Source of the DNA: an uncultured Paracoccaceae bacterium
Lineage (GTDB): Bacteria > Pseudomonadota > Alphaproteobacteria > Rhodobacterales > Rhodobacteraceae
Assembly: GCA_937916485.1 (NCBI GenBank)
Contig: CALFSV010000096.1
Coordinates: forward strand, 1-8,361
DNA length: 8,361 nucleotides
Reading direction: 5' to 3'
Position numbers and translations under genes: made by a program. A model generated the notes under the pieces. It ran no database searches and was not told where the DNA came from. It saw only the letters and a list, made by a program, of their open reading frames with translations. Below, in pieces: positions 1 to 6,579 of this stretch. Each line of letters starts with the position of its first letter. Position 1 is the stretch's first letter.

Positions 1-674
1 CGTCCTTTTACGGGCGCACACAAATTCTGCGCGATATTGATTTCGGCGTAAAACAAGGATCGTGCGTCTGTGTTCTGGGTCGCAATGGCGTGGGCAAGAC
101 GACCCTGTTGCGCACGATCATGGGGCTTGTGGACAAGATGACCGGGACGCTGTCTGTTTCGGGCACCAACGTCACCAAAGCGCGAACAGACGAGCGCGCG
201 AAGTTCGGGCTGGGCTACGTGCCGCAGGGACGGCAAATCCTTGGCAATTTCACCGTGCGCGAAAACATCCTGCTGGGCACCTTCGCCAAGACGGGGCGCG
301 ACGGCAAGGTGCCGGACATCTGCCTTGAGCTGTTTCCCTATCTTGCTGAAAACCTCAACCGCCGTGCCGGTGAGCTTTCTGGCGGACAACAACAACAGCT
401 TGCCATTGCGCGGGCCTTGGCAGTCGATCCCAAAATCCTGCTGCTGGATGAACCCACCGAAGGCATCCAGCCCAACATCGTGGCCGAAATCGGGGAAACC
501 CTTCGCATGCTCAACACCAAGATGGGCATCAGCATGATCCTGTCCGAACAACACATCAAAGTGGCGCGCGATCTGGGGGACCAATTCGTGATGATGGACA
601 ACGGGCGCATCGTCGAGGGTGGCGCCATAGCCGAGCTGACCGACGACATGGTCGAACGCCACATGACAGTTTGA
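1..674 (+). CDS. ABC transporter ATP-binding protein, LivF/UrtE class (5' truncated by window edge)
   Basis: This is the cytoplasmic ATPase subunit of a high-affinity importer of the branched-chain amino acid/urea/short-chain amide class. The frame is open from base 3. It shows the A-loop tyrosine of SFYGRTQIL (bases 3-29), Walker A GRNGVGKTT (78-104), the YVPQGR Q-loop, the signature LSGGQQQQ (from 375), and Walker B LLLDEPTEGIQP (from about 438). The final H-loop region reads SEQH, in the style of LivF VEQ. The phrase DEPTEGIQP is typical of UrtE-like urea transporter ATPases. The first possible start inside the window (GTG at 90) falls within Walker A, so the true start lies upstream and roughly the first 10-15 residues are missing. 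The stop is 33 bp before the DMFase small-subunit gene, which suggests one operon and import of an amide substrate. The substrate itself cannot be read from the ATPase. Confidence 0.93.
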   Translation, partial: SFYGRTQILRDIDFGVKQGSCVCVLGRNGVGKTTLLRTIMGLVDKMTGTLSVSGTNVTKARTDERAKFGLGYVPQGRQILGNFTVRENILLGTFAKTGRDGKVPDICLELFPYLAENLNRRAGELSGGQQQQLAIARALAVDPKILLLDEPTEGIQPNIVAEIGETLRMLNTKMGISMILSEQHIKVARDLGDQFVMMDNGRIVEGGAIAELTDDMVERHMTV

Positions 675-707
675 AGACCTGAATTTCCAACAAAAAGGGA
701 GAACGAC

Positions 708-1148
708 ATGCAATCCATTCCAAAGAAAGGAACGCCCGAGAGAGAAGCCCTGATTCAGGCCCATCTCGAGTGCACACAATCGATGAAAGGCGTGGCGGGA
801 TTTTCGATCCTGAAATGCGAAACGCCAGGCGACACGACCGTGATCTCGGGCGGCGTGCATGATGACCCGCTGCTCAAGCGTGTTTTGCTGCGTATGCGCG
901 GTGAATCCATGGCCGGCAAGCTGATCATCATCTGCACCGAAGTGGAAAAGGAATGGCGCATTGGCCGTCTGTCCGGCGTACGTGGCGTTCCACCGGAATT
1001 CGTTGATGACCGCGTCTTTACCGACGAACAGGAAGTCCAGCACGAGATTTTCCTGATGCGTCTGGACGAGCTACCCGAAACCGCAGGCATGCCCGAGCAT
1101 TACCAAGAGGGTTGGAAGCACCGTGACGACAACTGGCCTGTCACCTGA
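708..1148 (+). CDS. dmfA1: N,N-dimethylformamidase small subunit-like protein
   Basis: 146 aa. This is the probable small subunit of the DMFase complex; characterised DMFases combine a subunit of about 15 kDa with one of about 85 kDa. Two observations support the call. It lies directly upstream of the large subunit in the order known for dmfA1-dmfA2. Its C-terminal half (residues about 54-122) follows, from memory, the small-subunit pattern: DPLLKRV, then a hydrophobic strand KLIIICTE, then DDRVFTDEQEVQHEIFLMR, compared with a remembered family form DERF-TEEEAMHAVFLRR. The N-terminal half is not recognisable. There is no signal peptide or membrane segment, so it is cytoplasmic. A good ribosome site (GGGAGA, 697-702) sits 5 nt before the ATG. 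It lies 33 bp after the ABC ATPase gene. Relative to the reference enzyme (about 132 aa) it looks divergent, so function is inferred mainly from context. Confidence 0.75.
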   Translation: MQSIPKKGTPEREALIQAHLECTQSMKGVAGFSILKCETPGDTTVISGGVHDDPLLKRVLLRMRGESMAGKLIIICTEVEKEWRIGRLSGVRGVPPEFVDDRVFTDEQEVQHEIFLMRLDELPETAGMPEHYQEGWKHRDDNWPVT

Positions 1149-1232
1149 TCCACGCCCCCGCCAAATCTGACAAACGCGCGAAAGCAGTGGCCAGAAAGCC
1201 AGCATGAGCGCAAGCCAAACGAGGAATAGACA

Positions 1233-3638
1233 ATGACTGCAGCTATGCGACTGGCAGGATACGCCGATACATTCGGTGTACATCCCGGAGAGACCATCAA
1301 ATTCATGATCAACTGCGACGGCCCCAAAGAATTCAAGGCCGAGATCGTTCAGATGATCAATGGTGACACCAACCCCCGCGGACCGGGGTTCATCGAAAAG
1401 CCTGTGCCCGGCGGCCTTAGTGCAACCGTGCCGGGGCGCAAACAGGTGATTCACAGCGGCTCCTACGGCTATGTCGCCGATTGCCCCCAACTGCGTGTCG
1501 AAAGCTTTACCCTTCAGTGCTGGATCTGGCCGACCGCGCCAAAGACGCATCCGAAATACTGGAAACACGGGGCCCAGGGTCTTGTCACCAAGTGGAGTGA
1601 TGGCAAGGGCTATGGCCTGTTCATCAACGAAAAAGGCCATGTCGAGGTGCGCGTCAACGGCGTATCGCTGGAAAGCCCCGAGCCTGTGCGTGATCACGCA
1701 TGGCACTTTGTGGCGGCCACATTCGATGCAGCGAGCGGCGAGTTGATCCTCTATCACGAACCGCAAGTGCACTATGCCCTCGATCCGGTGATCCCGCCGG
1801 TCACCAAGACGATTTCGGACAAGATCGCGCATGCATCCATCCCTGCAGCCATCGCGGCCTACACAGAGGCAGTGTCGGATGACCCGACGGCGCAATCCTC
1901 GGTGCCGGCAGGCATCGTCCTGGCAGGCAAGTACAACGGCAAGATCGAGACCCCGCGCATCTGTTCCACCGCCCTGTCGCGTCAGGACATCGAAACAATG
2001 AAACTGGGCGCTCAGCCCGGCTTGACCGAACGGCGCAACTCCGGGCCCACCGGGCCGCTGTCCGAAGTCATCGTGGCCGCCTGGGAATTCTCGGACGGGA
2101 TCGACACCATCAAGGGCACCGACTTTGGCCCCTACCGGCTGGATCTTGAGTTCGTGAACCTGCCGACACGTGGCATGACCGGTCACAACTGGAGCGGCAC
2201 CGTCTTTGACTGGAAAGAAGCGCCAAAGCAGTATGGCGCGATCAGCTTTCATGACGACGACATCGATGATGCCCGCTGGGAGGTTGATTTCGAATGGCAG
2301 GTGCCCGCCGATTGCAAAAGCCGGTCTTACGCAGCCAAGCTGACGACCGAAGATGGCGACGAGGATTACGTGCCCTTCTGGGTGGTGCCCGAGATCGGCA
2401 AGGAGCAGTCAAAGATCGCCTTCATGGTGCCGACCATCAGCTACATGGCCTATGCCAACGAACACGTTGCCTGTAATGCAGGAGCGGCGGAACTGTTCAT
2501 CTATCGCGTGCCGATCATGCAGCATCAGAACATGTTTCTGGCCGAGCACCGCGAATATGGCGGGTCGATCTATGACACCCATACGGATGGCACGGGCATC
2601 TGCTTTTCGTCGCGCCTGCGTCCGATCCTCAGCAACCGGCCCAAATATGACCACTTCCTTGCGCAAGCGCCATGGCAGTACCCTGCAGATCTGCATCTGA
2701 TCTACTGGCTCGAAACGATGGGTTATGAATACGACTGCATCACGGATGAAGACATCACCTATGACGGGCTTGCGCGTCTGGAAAACTACAACGTCATCAT
2801 CACCGGATCGCACCCAGAGCATAACTCGGGCACCCAGCTGGATGCGCTGCACAACTACACGCAGCGTGGCGGCCGCCTGATGTATATGGGCGCGGATGCG
2901 TGGTATTGGGTGCATTCCTACCACCCCGCCTACGAAGACAAAGGGCGCGGCGTCATCACCGAAATGCGGCGCTGCGAATCCGGTATCCGGACATGGCGCG
3001 CCGATCCGGGAGAGTATTACCATGCCAGCACCGGCGAGCTGGGCGGCATGTGGCGGTTCCGGGGGCGCTATCTTCACTCGGTCGCAGGAGTGGGCATGTC
3101 GTCCGAAGGCTTCGATGTCTCCAGCTATTTCTCCAGAACACCCGAGAGCAACAACCCCCGTGTGTCGTGGGCGTTCGAGGGAATCGATTACGAGGAAATG
3201 CTGGGCAACTTCGGCCTTGTGGGCGGTGGTGCCGCCGGACTGGAACTCGACATTGTCGACTTCACGCTGGGCTCTCCACCGCACACGTTGACGGTGGCCA
3301 CATCGGCAGGGCGTCACACCGAGGCCTATCTGTTGGTGACCGAAGACTTCGGCTTTAACCAGCAGGGTCTGGATGGAACGACACACCCGCGTGTGCGCGG
3401 CGACATTGCCTTCCATGAGACCCCAAACGGGGGCGGATGCTTTTCGTTCTCCTCGATCGCCTATTGCGGCTCGTTGCCCTGGAACAACTGCGACAACAAC
3501 ATCTCGAAGTTGACGGCGAACGTGCTCAATCACTTCATGGTGGATGGGCCGCTGCCCCCTGCCCCGGAGTCCGAGATTAGGGCGCGTGGCCGTGCGGATG
3601 GCGATGCCAAAAACACCGACCTGATCCCGGCTCAATAA
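1233..3638 (+). CDS. dmfA2: N,N-dimethylformamidase large (beta) subunit-like amidohydrolase
   Basis: 801 aa, against about 762 in characterised DMFases. DMFase hydrolyses dimethylformamide to dimethylamine and formate with a mononuclear Fe(III). Residues 1-85 match the family N-terminus (GYADTFGVHPGE, INGDTNPRGPGF). About 88-255 is a LamG/concanavalin-like jellyroll (LQCWIWP, GLVTKW, AWHFVAATFD). About 390-770 is the family's C-terminal glutamine-amidotransferase-like domain. From the remembered Paracoccus ligand spacing (Tyr399, Tyr440, Glu521, plus His519), the likely equivalents are Tyr407, Tyr447, Glu529 and His527 (in GSHPEH). The usual MGGNGFYW motif reads MGADAWYW (Asp555). The last 30 or so residues are a polar, low-complexity tail. 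GAGGA at 1221-1225 sits 7 nt before ATG 1233; ATG 1245 would fit the family start but is 19 nt away. No signal peptide. Substrate could be another N-substituted amide. Confidence 0.88.
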   Translation: MTAAMRLAGYADTFGVHPGETIKFMINCDGPKEFKAEIVQMINGDTNPRGPGFIEKPVPGGLSATVPGRKQVIHSGSYGYVADCPQLRVESFTLQCWIWPTAPKTHPKYWKHGAQGLVTKWSDGKGYGLFINEKGHVEVRVNGVSLESPEPVRDHAWHFVAATFDAASGELILYHEPQVHYALDPVIPPVTKTISDKIAHASIPAAIAAYTEAVSDDPTAQSSVPAGIVLAGKYNGKIETPRICSTALSRQDIETMKLGAQPGLTERRNSGPTGPLSEVIVAAWEFSDGIDTIKGTDFGPYRLDLEFVNLPTRGMTGHNWSGTVFDWKEAPKQYGAISFHDDDIDDARWEVDFEWQVPADCKSRSYAAKLTTEDGDEDYVPFWVVPEIGKEQSKIAFMVPTISYMAYANEHVACNAGAAELFIYRVPIMQHQNMFLAEHREYGGSIYDTHTDGTGICFSSRLRPILSNRPKYDHFLAQAPWQYPADLHLIYWLETMGYEYDCITDEDITYDGLARLENYNVIITGSHPEHNSGTQLDALHNYTQRGGRLMYMGADAWYWVHSYHPAYEDKGRGVITEMRRCESGIRTWRADPGEYYHASTGELGGMWRFRGRYLHSVAGVGMSSEGFDVSSYFSRTPESNNPRVSWAFEGIDYEEMLGNFGLVGGGAAGLELDIVDFTLGSPPHTLTVATSAGRHTEAYLLVTEDFGFNQQGLDGTTHPRVRGDIAFHETPNGGGCFSFSSIAYCGSLPWNNCDNNISKLTANVLNHFMVDGPLPPAPESEIRARGRADGDAKNTDLIPAQ

Positions 3639-3645
3639 CACAAGC

Positions 3646-3676
3646 TTGGGGCTGGCGTTCTGAACGCCGGCCCCAA
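3646..3676 (+). terminator. GC-rich hairpin downstream of dmfA2 (terminator, attenuator or mRNA stabiliser)
   Basis: A 15-base inverted repeat, 3646-3660 against 3662-3676, pairs throughout with a single T/G wobble. It begins 8 bases after the dmfA2 stop. In RNA the loop would open to several bases. Only TT follows the 3' arm, so it lacks the long T-run of a strong intrinsic terminator. It may partially terminate, or it may protect the 3' end of the dmfA1A2 message and lower expression of the following genes. Confidence 0.6.
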
Positions 3677-3742
3677 TTACACTGGGCGGGCCACCCAACT
3701 GTACCCCCCGGCCAGCCCACCAATCACGAACCGGAGGCCATC

Positions 3743-4849
3743 ATGGTGCGCAGACCAGACCTCGGCTACAGGGATGAGGGGATCACCCTCAGCGATCCGC
3801 ATGCCTTTGACAGCGTGTGCCTGCCCTTTGGCGAGGCGACGGACCTGCCCCCTGTGGCCTACCGGTCGCTTCAGTTTCTGTACCTCGAAGACGAGGCGGT
3901 CTGGACACGGGAATGGGTGCCGATCGGCACCCTGCACGAAATTCCGAACGAGGGCGACATCCTGCCCTTCACCCTTGGCTATCATGGCATCCACGTCCAG
4001 CGGATGGCCGGCGACACGCTTGAGGGGCGTTTTAACATGGCACAGCATGGCGGCTGCCGTATGGTGCCCACGCAATGCCAGCAAGGCGAGCGCACCAGTT
4101 GCTCCTTTACCTCCTGCGGATACAGCCGGGATCGCGGCCCGATTTCTAAGGTCGAAGGCCAGGACGACACCCGCACAATGTACCAATATCTCGGGCTGCG
4201 ACCCGAACGGTTGCACCCGGTCCATGTCGCTAAAGTCGGCCCGTTTGTGTTCGTGAACATCGACCCTGATGGCGATGAAACCGATCTGGCCTTGACACTG
4301 GACCTGCCGGAACACCTCGGTCATCCGGGCGTCGAAAGGGCGCATCGCGCATGGCTGGAATTTGACGCCAACTGGAAGTTCTCAGGTCAGGCGCTGGCTC
4401 GGACAGATGCGCTGTTGACCTCTAGCGACCGTTTCATGCGGGGTCACAGACCCGCGCTTGACGGCTCCGACATGTCGGTGCGCTGGGTGTTTCCAAACAT
4501 GATCCTGCTTGGGCAAGGGACCGAGACCTGCGTGATCACCTTGCAGCACACAGCCATCACCAAGACCTTGTTTCGCGTCGAAATTCTGTCCGACGGACCG
4601 CTCAACGCAGACCGTCTGGCGGTCTGGCAGGCAGAACTGAACCATGCAGGGGCCAGTGCCGAGACGCTACAACAGGCCGTACCCAAAAGTGCCGCGCTGG
4701 ACGTCTCCTCGGGCCACCCGGCCACGCGACAACAGCACGACATCGCCGCTTGGTGGGCCCACATCGCACTGGTGTCCCGCTTTGCCAGCATGCCGCAGGT
4801 GGACAGCGATATCCCGATTTTCCGTAACGTGGAGCACTATCTGATATGA
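3743..4849 (+). CDS. Rieske oxygenase alpha-subunit-like protein with degenerate metal sites
   Basis: 368 aa, somewhat short for a ring-hydroxylating oxygenase alpha subunit. The fold signature is clear: PVAYRSLQFLYLEDEAVWTR, EWVPIGTLHEIPNEGDILPF (51-76 region), HVQRMAG, RFNMAQHGG, VGPFVFVNIDPDG (165-177), then EFDANWKF at 207-213. The expected Rieske ligands CxH-17-CxxH read Ala100-x-His102 and Cys120-x-x-Thr123, so two of four are lost. In the catalytic domain the usual NWK-ENxxExYHxxxxH stretch reads NWKFSGQALARTDALLTSS, with no histidine at either iron-ligand position. The frame is intact over its full length, which argues against simple decay. It is therefore either a repurposed or structural pseudo-oxygenase or a protein with a different metal site; Cys105, Cys112 and Cys125 lie near the old cluster. 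CGGAGG (3731-3736 region) precedes ATG 3743. Its last 4 bp overlap the next gene. Function unknown. Confidence 0.8.
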   Translation: MVRRPDLGYRDEGITLSDPHAFDSVCLPFGEATDLPPVAYRSLQFLYLEDEAVWTREWVPIGTLHEIPNEGDILPFTLGYHGIHVQRMAGDTLEGRFNMAQHGGCRMVPTQCQQGERTSCSFTSCGYSRDRGPISKVEGQDDTRTMYQYLGLRPERLHPVHVAKVGPFVFVNIDPDGDETDLALTLDLPEHLGHPGVERAHRAWLEFDANWKFSGQALARTDALLTSSDRFMRGHRPALDGSDMSVRWVFPNMILLGQGTETCVITLQHTAITKTLFRVEILSDGPLNADRLAVWQAELNHAGASAETLQQAVPKSAALDVSSGHPATRQQHDIAAWWAHIALVSRFASMPQVDSDIPIFRNVEHYLI

Positions 4850-5553
4850 CCGATCTTTCCCTCAAAGAACCTTCGAGCAAGCCCGGGTACACCATCATGG
4901 ACGGGGTCGCCTTTTATGAGGCGGGCAAGTTCGAAACCGCCCATGACGTCTTTCACAACTGCGCAGAGGCGGGGGATGCGACCGCGTGGTTCTGGCTGTC
5001 CACGATGCACATGAACGGTGACGGGATCGCAGTGGACAAGCAGACCGGGTTCAAATGCTGCCTCAAGGCCGCCGAGATGGGCAGCATTCAGGCGCAAACC
5101 AATCTGGGGGTGATGTACATTCAGGGCGACGGCGTAGCCGAAGATATCGAGGCCGGCTTGAAATGGCTTTGCTGTGCGGCGGATGCGGGTGACACGGGCG
5201 CTCAATTCAATGCCGCAACCATCATGTCAGCAGGCAAGATCGTCGAAAAGGACCTCGAAACAGCCGTCAAATACTATCAGATGGCCGCCGACAGCGGATA
5301 CCACCCCGCTCAGGCCCGCCTTGGTTTTAGCTTTCGCAACGGGTTCGGCGTGCCCAAGGATCGGCACAAAGCCTTCATGTGGCTGACACTCGCCGCCCAG
5401 CACGGAGCGGGCAGCGCGATCAGCATGCTCGAAGGGCTGGTGACGGAAATGACGCCGGACGAGCTGCACACAGGCCACCAGATGGTTGAAAAGTGGATGG
5501 CGGACCATCGCTCTGGCTCTGGTGATTTATACTTCCGTGTGGACACCAACTGA
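4846..5553 (+). CDS. Sel1-like repeat (SLR) protein
   Basis: 235 aa, an all-helical TPR-related protein. It contains four Sel1-like repeats in exact 36-residue register, at about 47-82, 83-118, 119-154 and 155-190. Each carries the LGxMYxxGxGVxxDxxxAxKWxxxAAxxG pattern; repeats 2, 3 and 4 open with AQ at 83, 119 and 155. A preceding helical hairpin (about 17-46, AFYEAGKFETAHDVF) resembles another repeat. A charged tail of about 45 residues follows. No signal peptide is visible, so it is probably cytoplasmic. SLR proteins usually act as adaptors or scaffolds and are not enzymes. The start codon overlaps the stop of the Rieske-like gene (ATGA), which indicates translational coupling. GGAG at 4831-4834 lies 11 nt upstream, a weak spacing, which also suits coupling. 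The Rieske-like protein is the obvious candidate partner, by inference only. Confidence 0.9.
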   Translation: MTDLSLKEPSSKPGYTIMDGVAFYEAGKFETAHDVFHNCAEAGDATAWFWLSTMHMNGDGIAVDKQTGFKCCLKAAEMGSIQAQTNLGVMYIQGDGVAEDIEAGLKWLCCAADAGDTGAQFNAATIMSAGKIVEKDLETAVKYYQMAADSGYHPAQARLGFSFRNGFGVPKDRHKAFMWLTLAAQHGAGSAISMLEGLVTEMTPDELHTGHQMVEKWMADHRSGSGDLYFRVDTN

Positions 5554-5570
5554 GCACAAGGGGACGGGCC

Positions 5571-5915
5571 ATGCGCTTCAGCGTACAACAAATCAAATAT
5601 GAGTTCCTCTACGCCATCAAGGAGTTCGACTCCGATGGCTCGCTTTGGCAGGTGGTCTCTTCACCACGCCCGCCTCATGAGACCCTTGAAAGCATGGGGC
5701 ACGACGTCGCTGGCTTCATCTACCTTGGTAAGCCGGCGGGCACACCCCGGGCTGCCACCATTGTGAAGACCTATTTTGAGGAACGTTTTGACGTTATCGA
5801 TTCTGGCGTCTGCGAGGGCGAAGGAGTCGCTGAGTGGGTGATCTTGTTTCGATCCAAAAAAAGCCTTCCGACTGAGGCGAATTTGCTGGAACCAGCAGTC
5901 ACTGTCAAAGCCTGA
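5571..5915 (+). CDS. Hypothetical protein of 114 aa
   Basis: I do not recognise a family. The protein is small and soluble. Its N-terminal stretch looks helical (about 3-19, VQQIKYEFLYAIKEF), a central part is mixed (HDVAGFIYLGKPAGTPRAATIVKTYF), and a hydrophobic strand AEWVILFR lies near residue 90. The C-terminal 20 residues are probably disordered. It has a single cysteine (in DSGVCEGEG) and no recognisable nucleotide- or metal-binding motif, signal peptide or membrane helix. AGGGGA (5559-5564) precedes ATG 5571 by 6 nt, and the gap to the Sel1 gene is only 17 bp. It is therefore the likely last member of the Rieske-like/Sel1 transcription unit. Its GC content drops toward the 3' end (30 of 60 bases at 5821-5880). 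Confidence 0.75.
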   Translation: MRFSVQQIKYEFLYAIKEFDSDGSLWQVVSSPRPPHETLESMGHDVAGFIYLGKPAGTPRAATIVKTYFEERFDVIDSGVCEGEGVAEWVILFRSKKSLPTEANLLEPAVTVKA

Positions 5916-5933
5916 CTTCGAACCTGTTTGATC

Positions 5934-5963
5934 TGAAGATACCGAAGCCTTGAAGACACCGAA
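5934..5963. repeat. Short direct repeat in the gap upstream of the SnoaL-like gene
   Basis: TGAAGATACCGAA (5934-5946) recurs as TGAAGACACCGAA (5951-5963), 12 of 13 bases identical with a 17-bp period. It lies in the 90-bp gap between the 114-aa gene and the SnoaL-like gene. It could be a tandem regulator site on one face of the helix, or a chance duplication. No convincing -35/-10 pair was found beside it. Confidence 0.4.
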
Positions 5964-6005
5964 AAACGCAAAAACTGCGGCATTGCAAAAAGGGAGAGAG
6001 AACAC

Positions 6006-6404
6006 ATGAAAACTATCACAGAACTCGCGAGCGGATTTTATGACATTGTAAACGGAGAGGGTGAATTGGGCGACGTCTTGTCGGATGACTTTCAATTCGG
6101 GATCATGCCGGGGTTTCCATACGGAGGCATACAAGATGGGCTCGAGGCATCAAAAGCGTTCTTTGAAAAACTTGGTCCGTTGTTTGATAATTTTGAAGTC
6201 CATGCGGAAGAATTCATTCCGATCAACGAGACCAGTCTGGTCGTAAAGGGGTTTTACAGAGCGAAAGCTGCCAAGTCGGGGAAAGAAGTGGATTTCGAAA
6301 CCGTTCACTTCTGGTCTTCAAACGGCGACAAGCTGACGCATTACAAGCATTACTGTGACACGGCTCTGCTGAGCGAAGCGTTGGAGCACGATATTCCAAA
6401 CTGA
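6006..6404 (+). CDS. SnoaL-like / NTF2-fold protein
   Basis: 132 aa, the usual length of a single-domain SnoaL/ketosteroid-isomerase-like cone fold. It opens with a helix (ITELASGFYDIVNGEGELGDVLSDDFQF), followed by a small hydrophobic loop (MPGFPYGG), a second helix (ASKAFFEKLGPLFDNF), and then antiparallel strands ending in VHFWSSNGDKLTHYKHYCDT, the W-x-dG-K-x-x-x-Y-x-D pattern common in this superfamily. Members range from isomerases and small hydrolases to binding proteins, so no reaction can be assigned. AGGGAGAGAG (5991-6000) gives a strong ribosome site. GC is about 46% over 6001-6300 (138 of 300 by hand), well below neighbouring genes, which suggests a separate origin. It is flanked by 90-bp and 175-bp gaps, so it may be its own unit. 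Confidence 0.87.
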   Translation: MKTITELASGFYDIVNGEGELGDVLSDDFQFGIMPGFPYGGIQDGLEASKAFFEKLGPLFDNFEVHAEEFIPINETSLVVKGFYRAKAAKSGKEVDFETVHFWSSNGDKLTHYKHYCDTALLSEALEHDIPN

Positions 6405-6570
6405 GGCCCCTCTTTCCGGGATCCTGCACAGCAGATCATCTCAGGCGTCACCGTCTCACTCGGCAACATCTGGGACATGTGCAGCATCCGGACCACGGTA
6501 GAAGACCTCTGGAGTGATGGCGCGTCAACAATGCGTGTCCAAACCAAAAACCACATAAGTCCGACATTCA

Positions 6571-6574
6571 GGAG
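6571..6574 (+). promoter_or_regulatory. Ribosome binding site GGAG of the amidase gene
   Basis: GGAG lies 5 nt before ATG 6580 and 8 nt before the adjacent in-frame ATG 6583. Both spacings are workable, so the amidase may start at either methionine, with a one-residue difference. Confidence 0.55.
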
Positions 6575-6579
6575 AAACG

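Noticed and set aside
691..702. CAAAAAGGGAGA shared before the genes at 708 and 6006 (also 5986-5997)
   Set aside because: It is a purine-rich ribosome-binding leader in both places and is explained by translation initiation, not by a repeat element.
1204..1236. 10-codon ORF (ATG 1204) ending in an ATGA overlap with dmfA2
   Set aside because: It has no good ribosome site and is very short with no motif; the overlap is probably chance, although a leader role cannot be fully excluded.
1071..2252. 393-aa minus-strand open frame across dmfA1/dmfA2
   Set aside because: It is antisense to two clear coding genes, has low-complexity content typical of GC-rich shadows and no recognisable domain.
2409..3698. 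429-aa minus-strand open frame opposite dmfA2
   Set aside because: It is fully antisense to the conserved C-terminal DMFase domain and has no domain signature; it is a GC-bias shadow frame.
3677..4345. 222-aa minus-strand open frame opposite the Rieske-like gene
   Set aside because: It is antisense to a frame with clear Rieske-fold signatures and has no motif of its own.
5887..5900. TGCTGG-AA-CCAGCA inverted repeat near the end of the 114-aa gene
   Set aside because: It lies inside coding sequence, has a 2-base loop and no T-run; not a plausible terminator.
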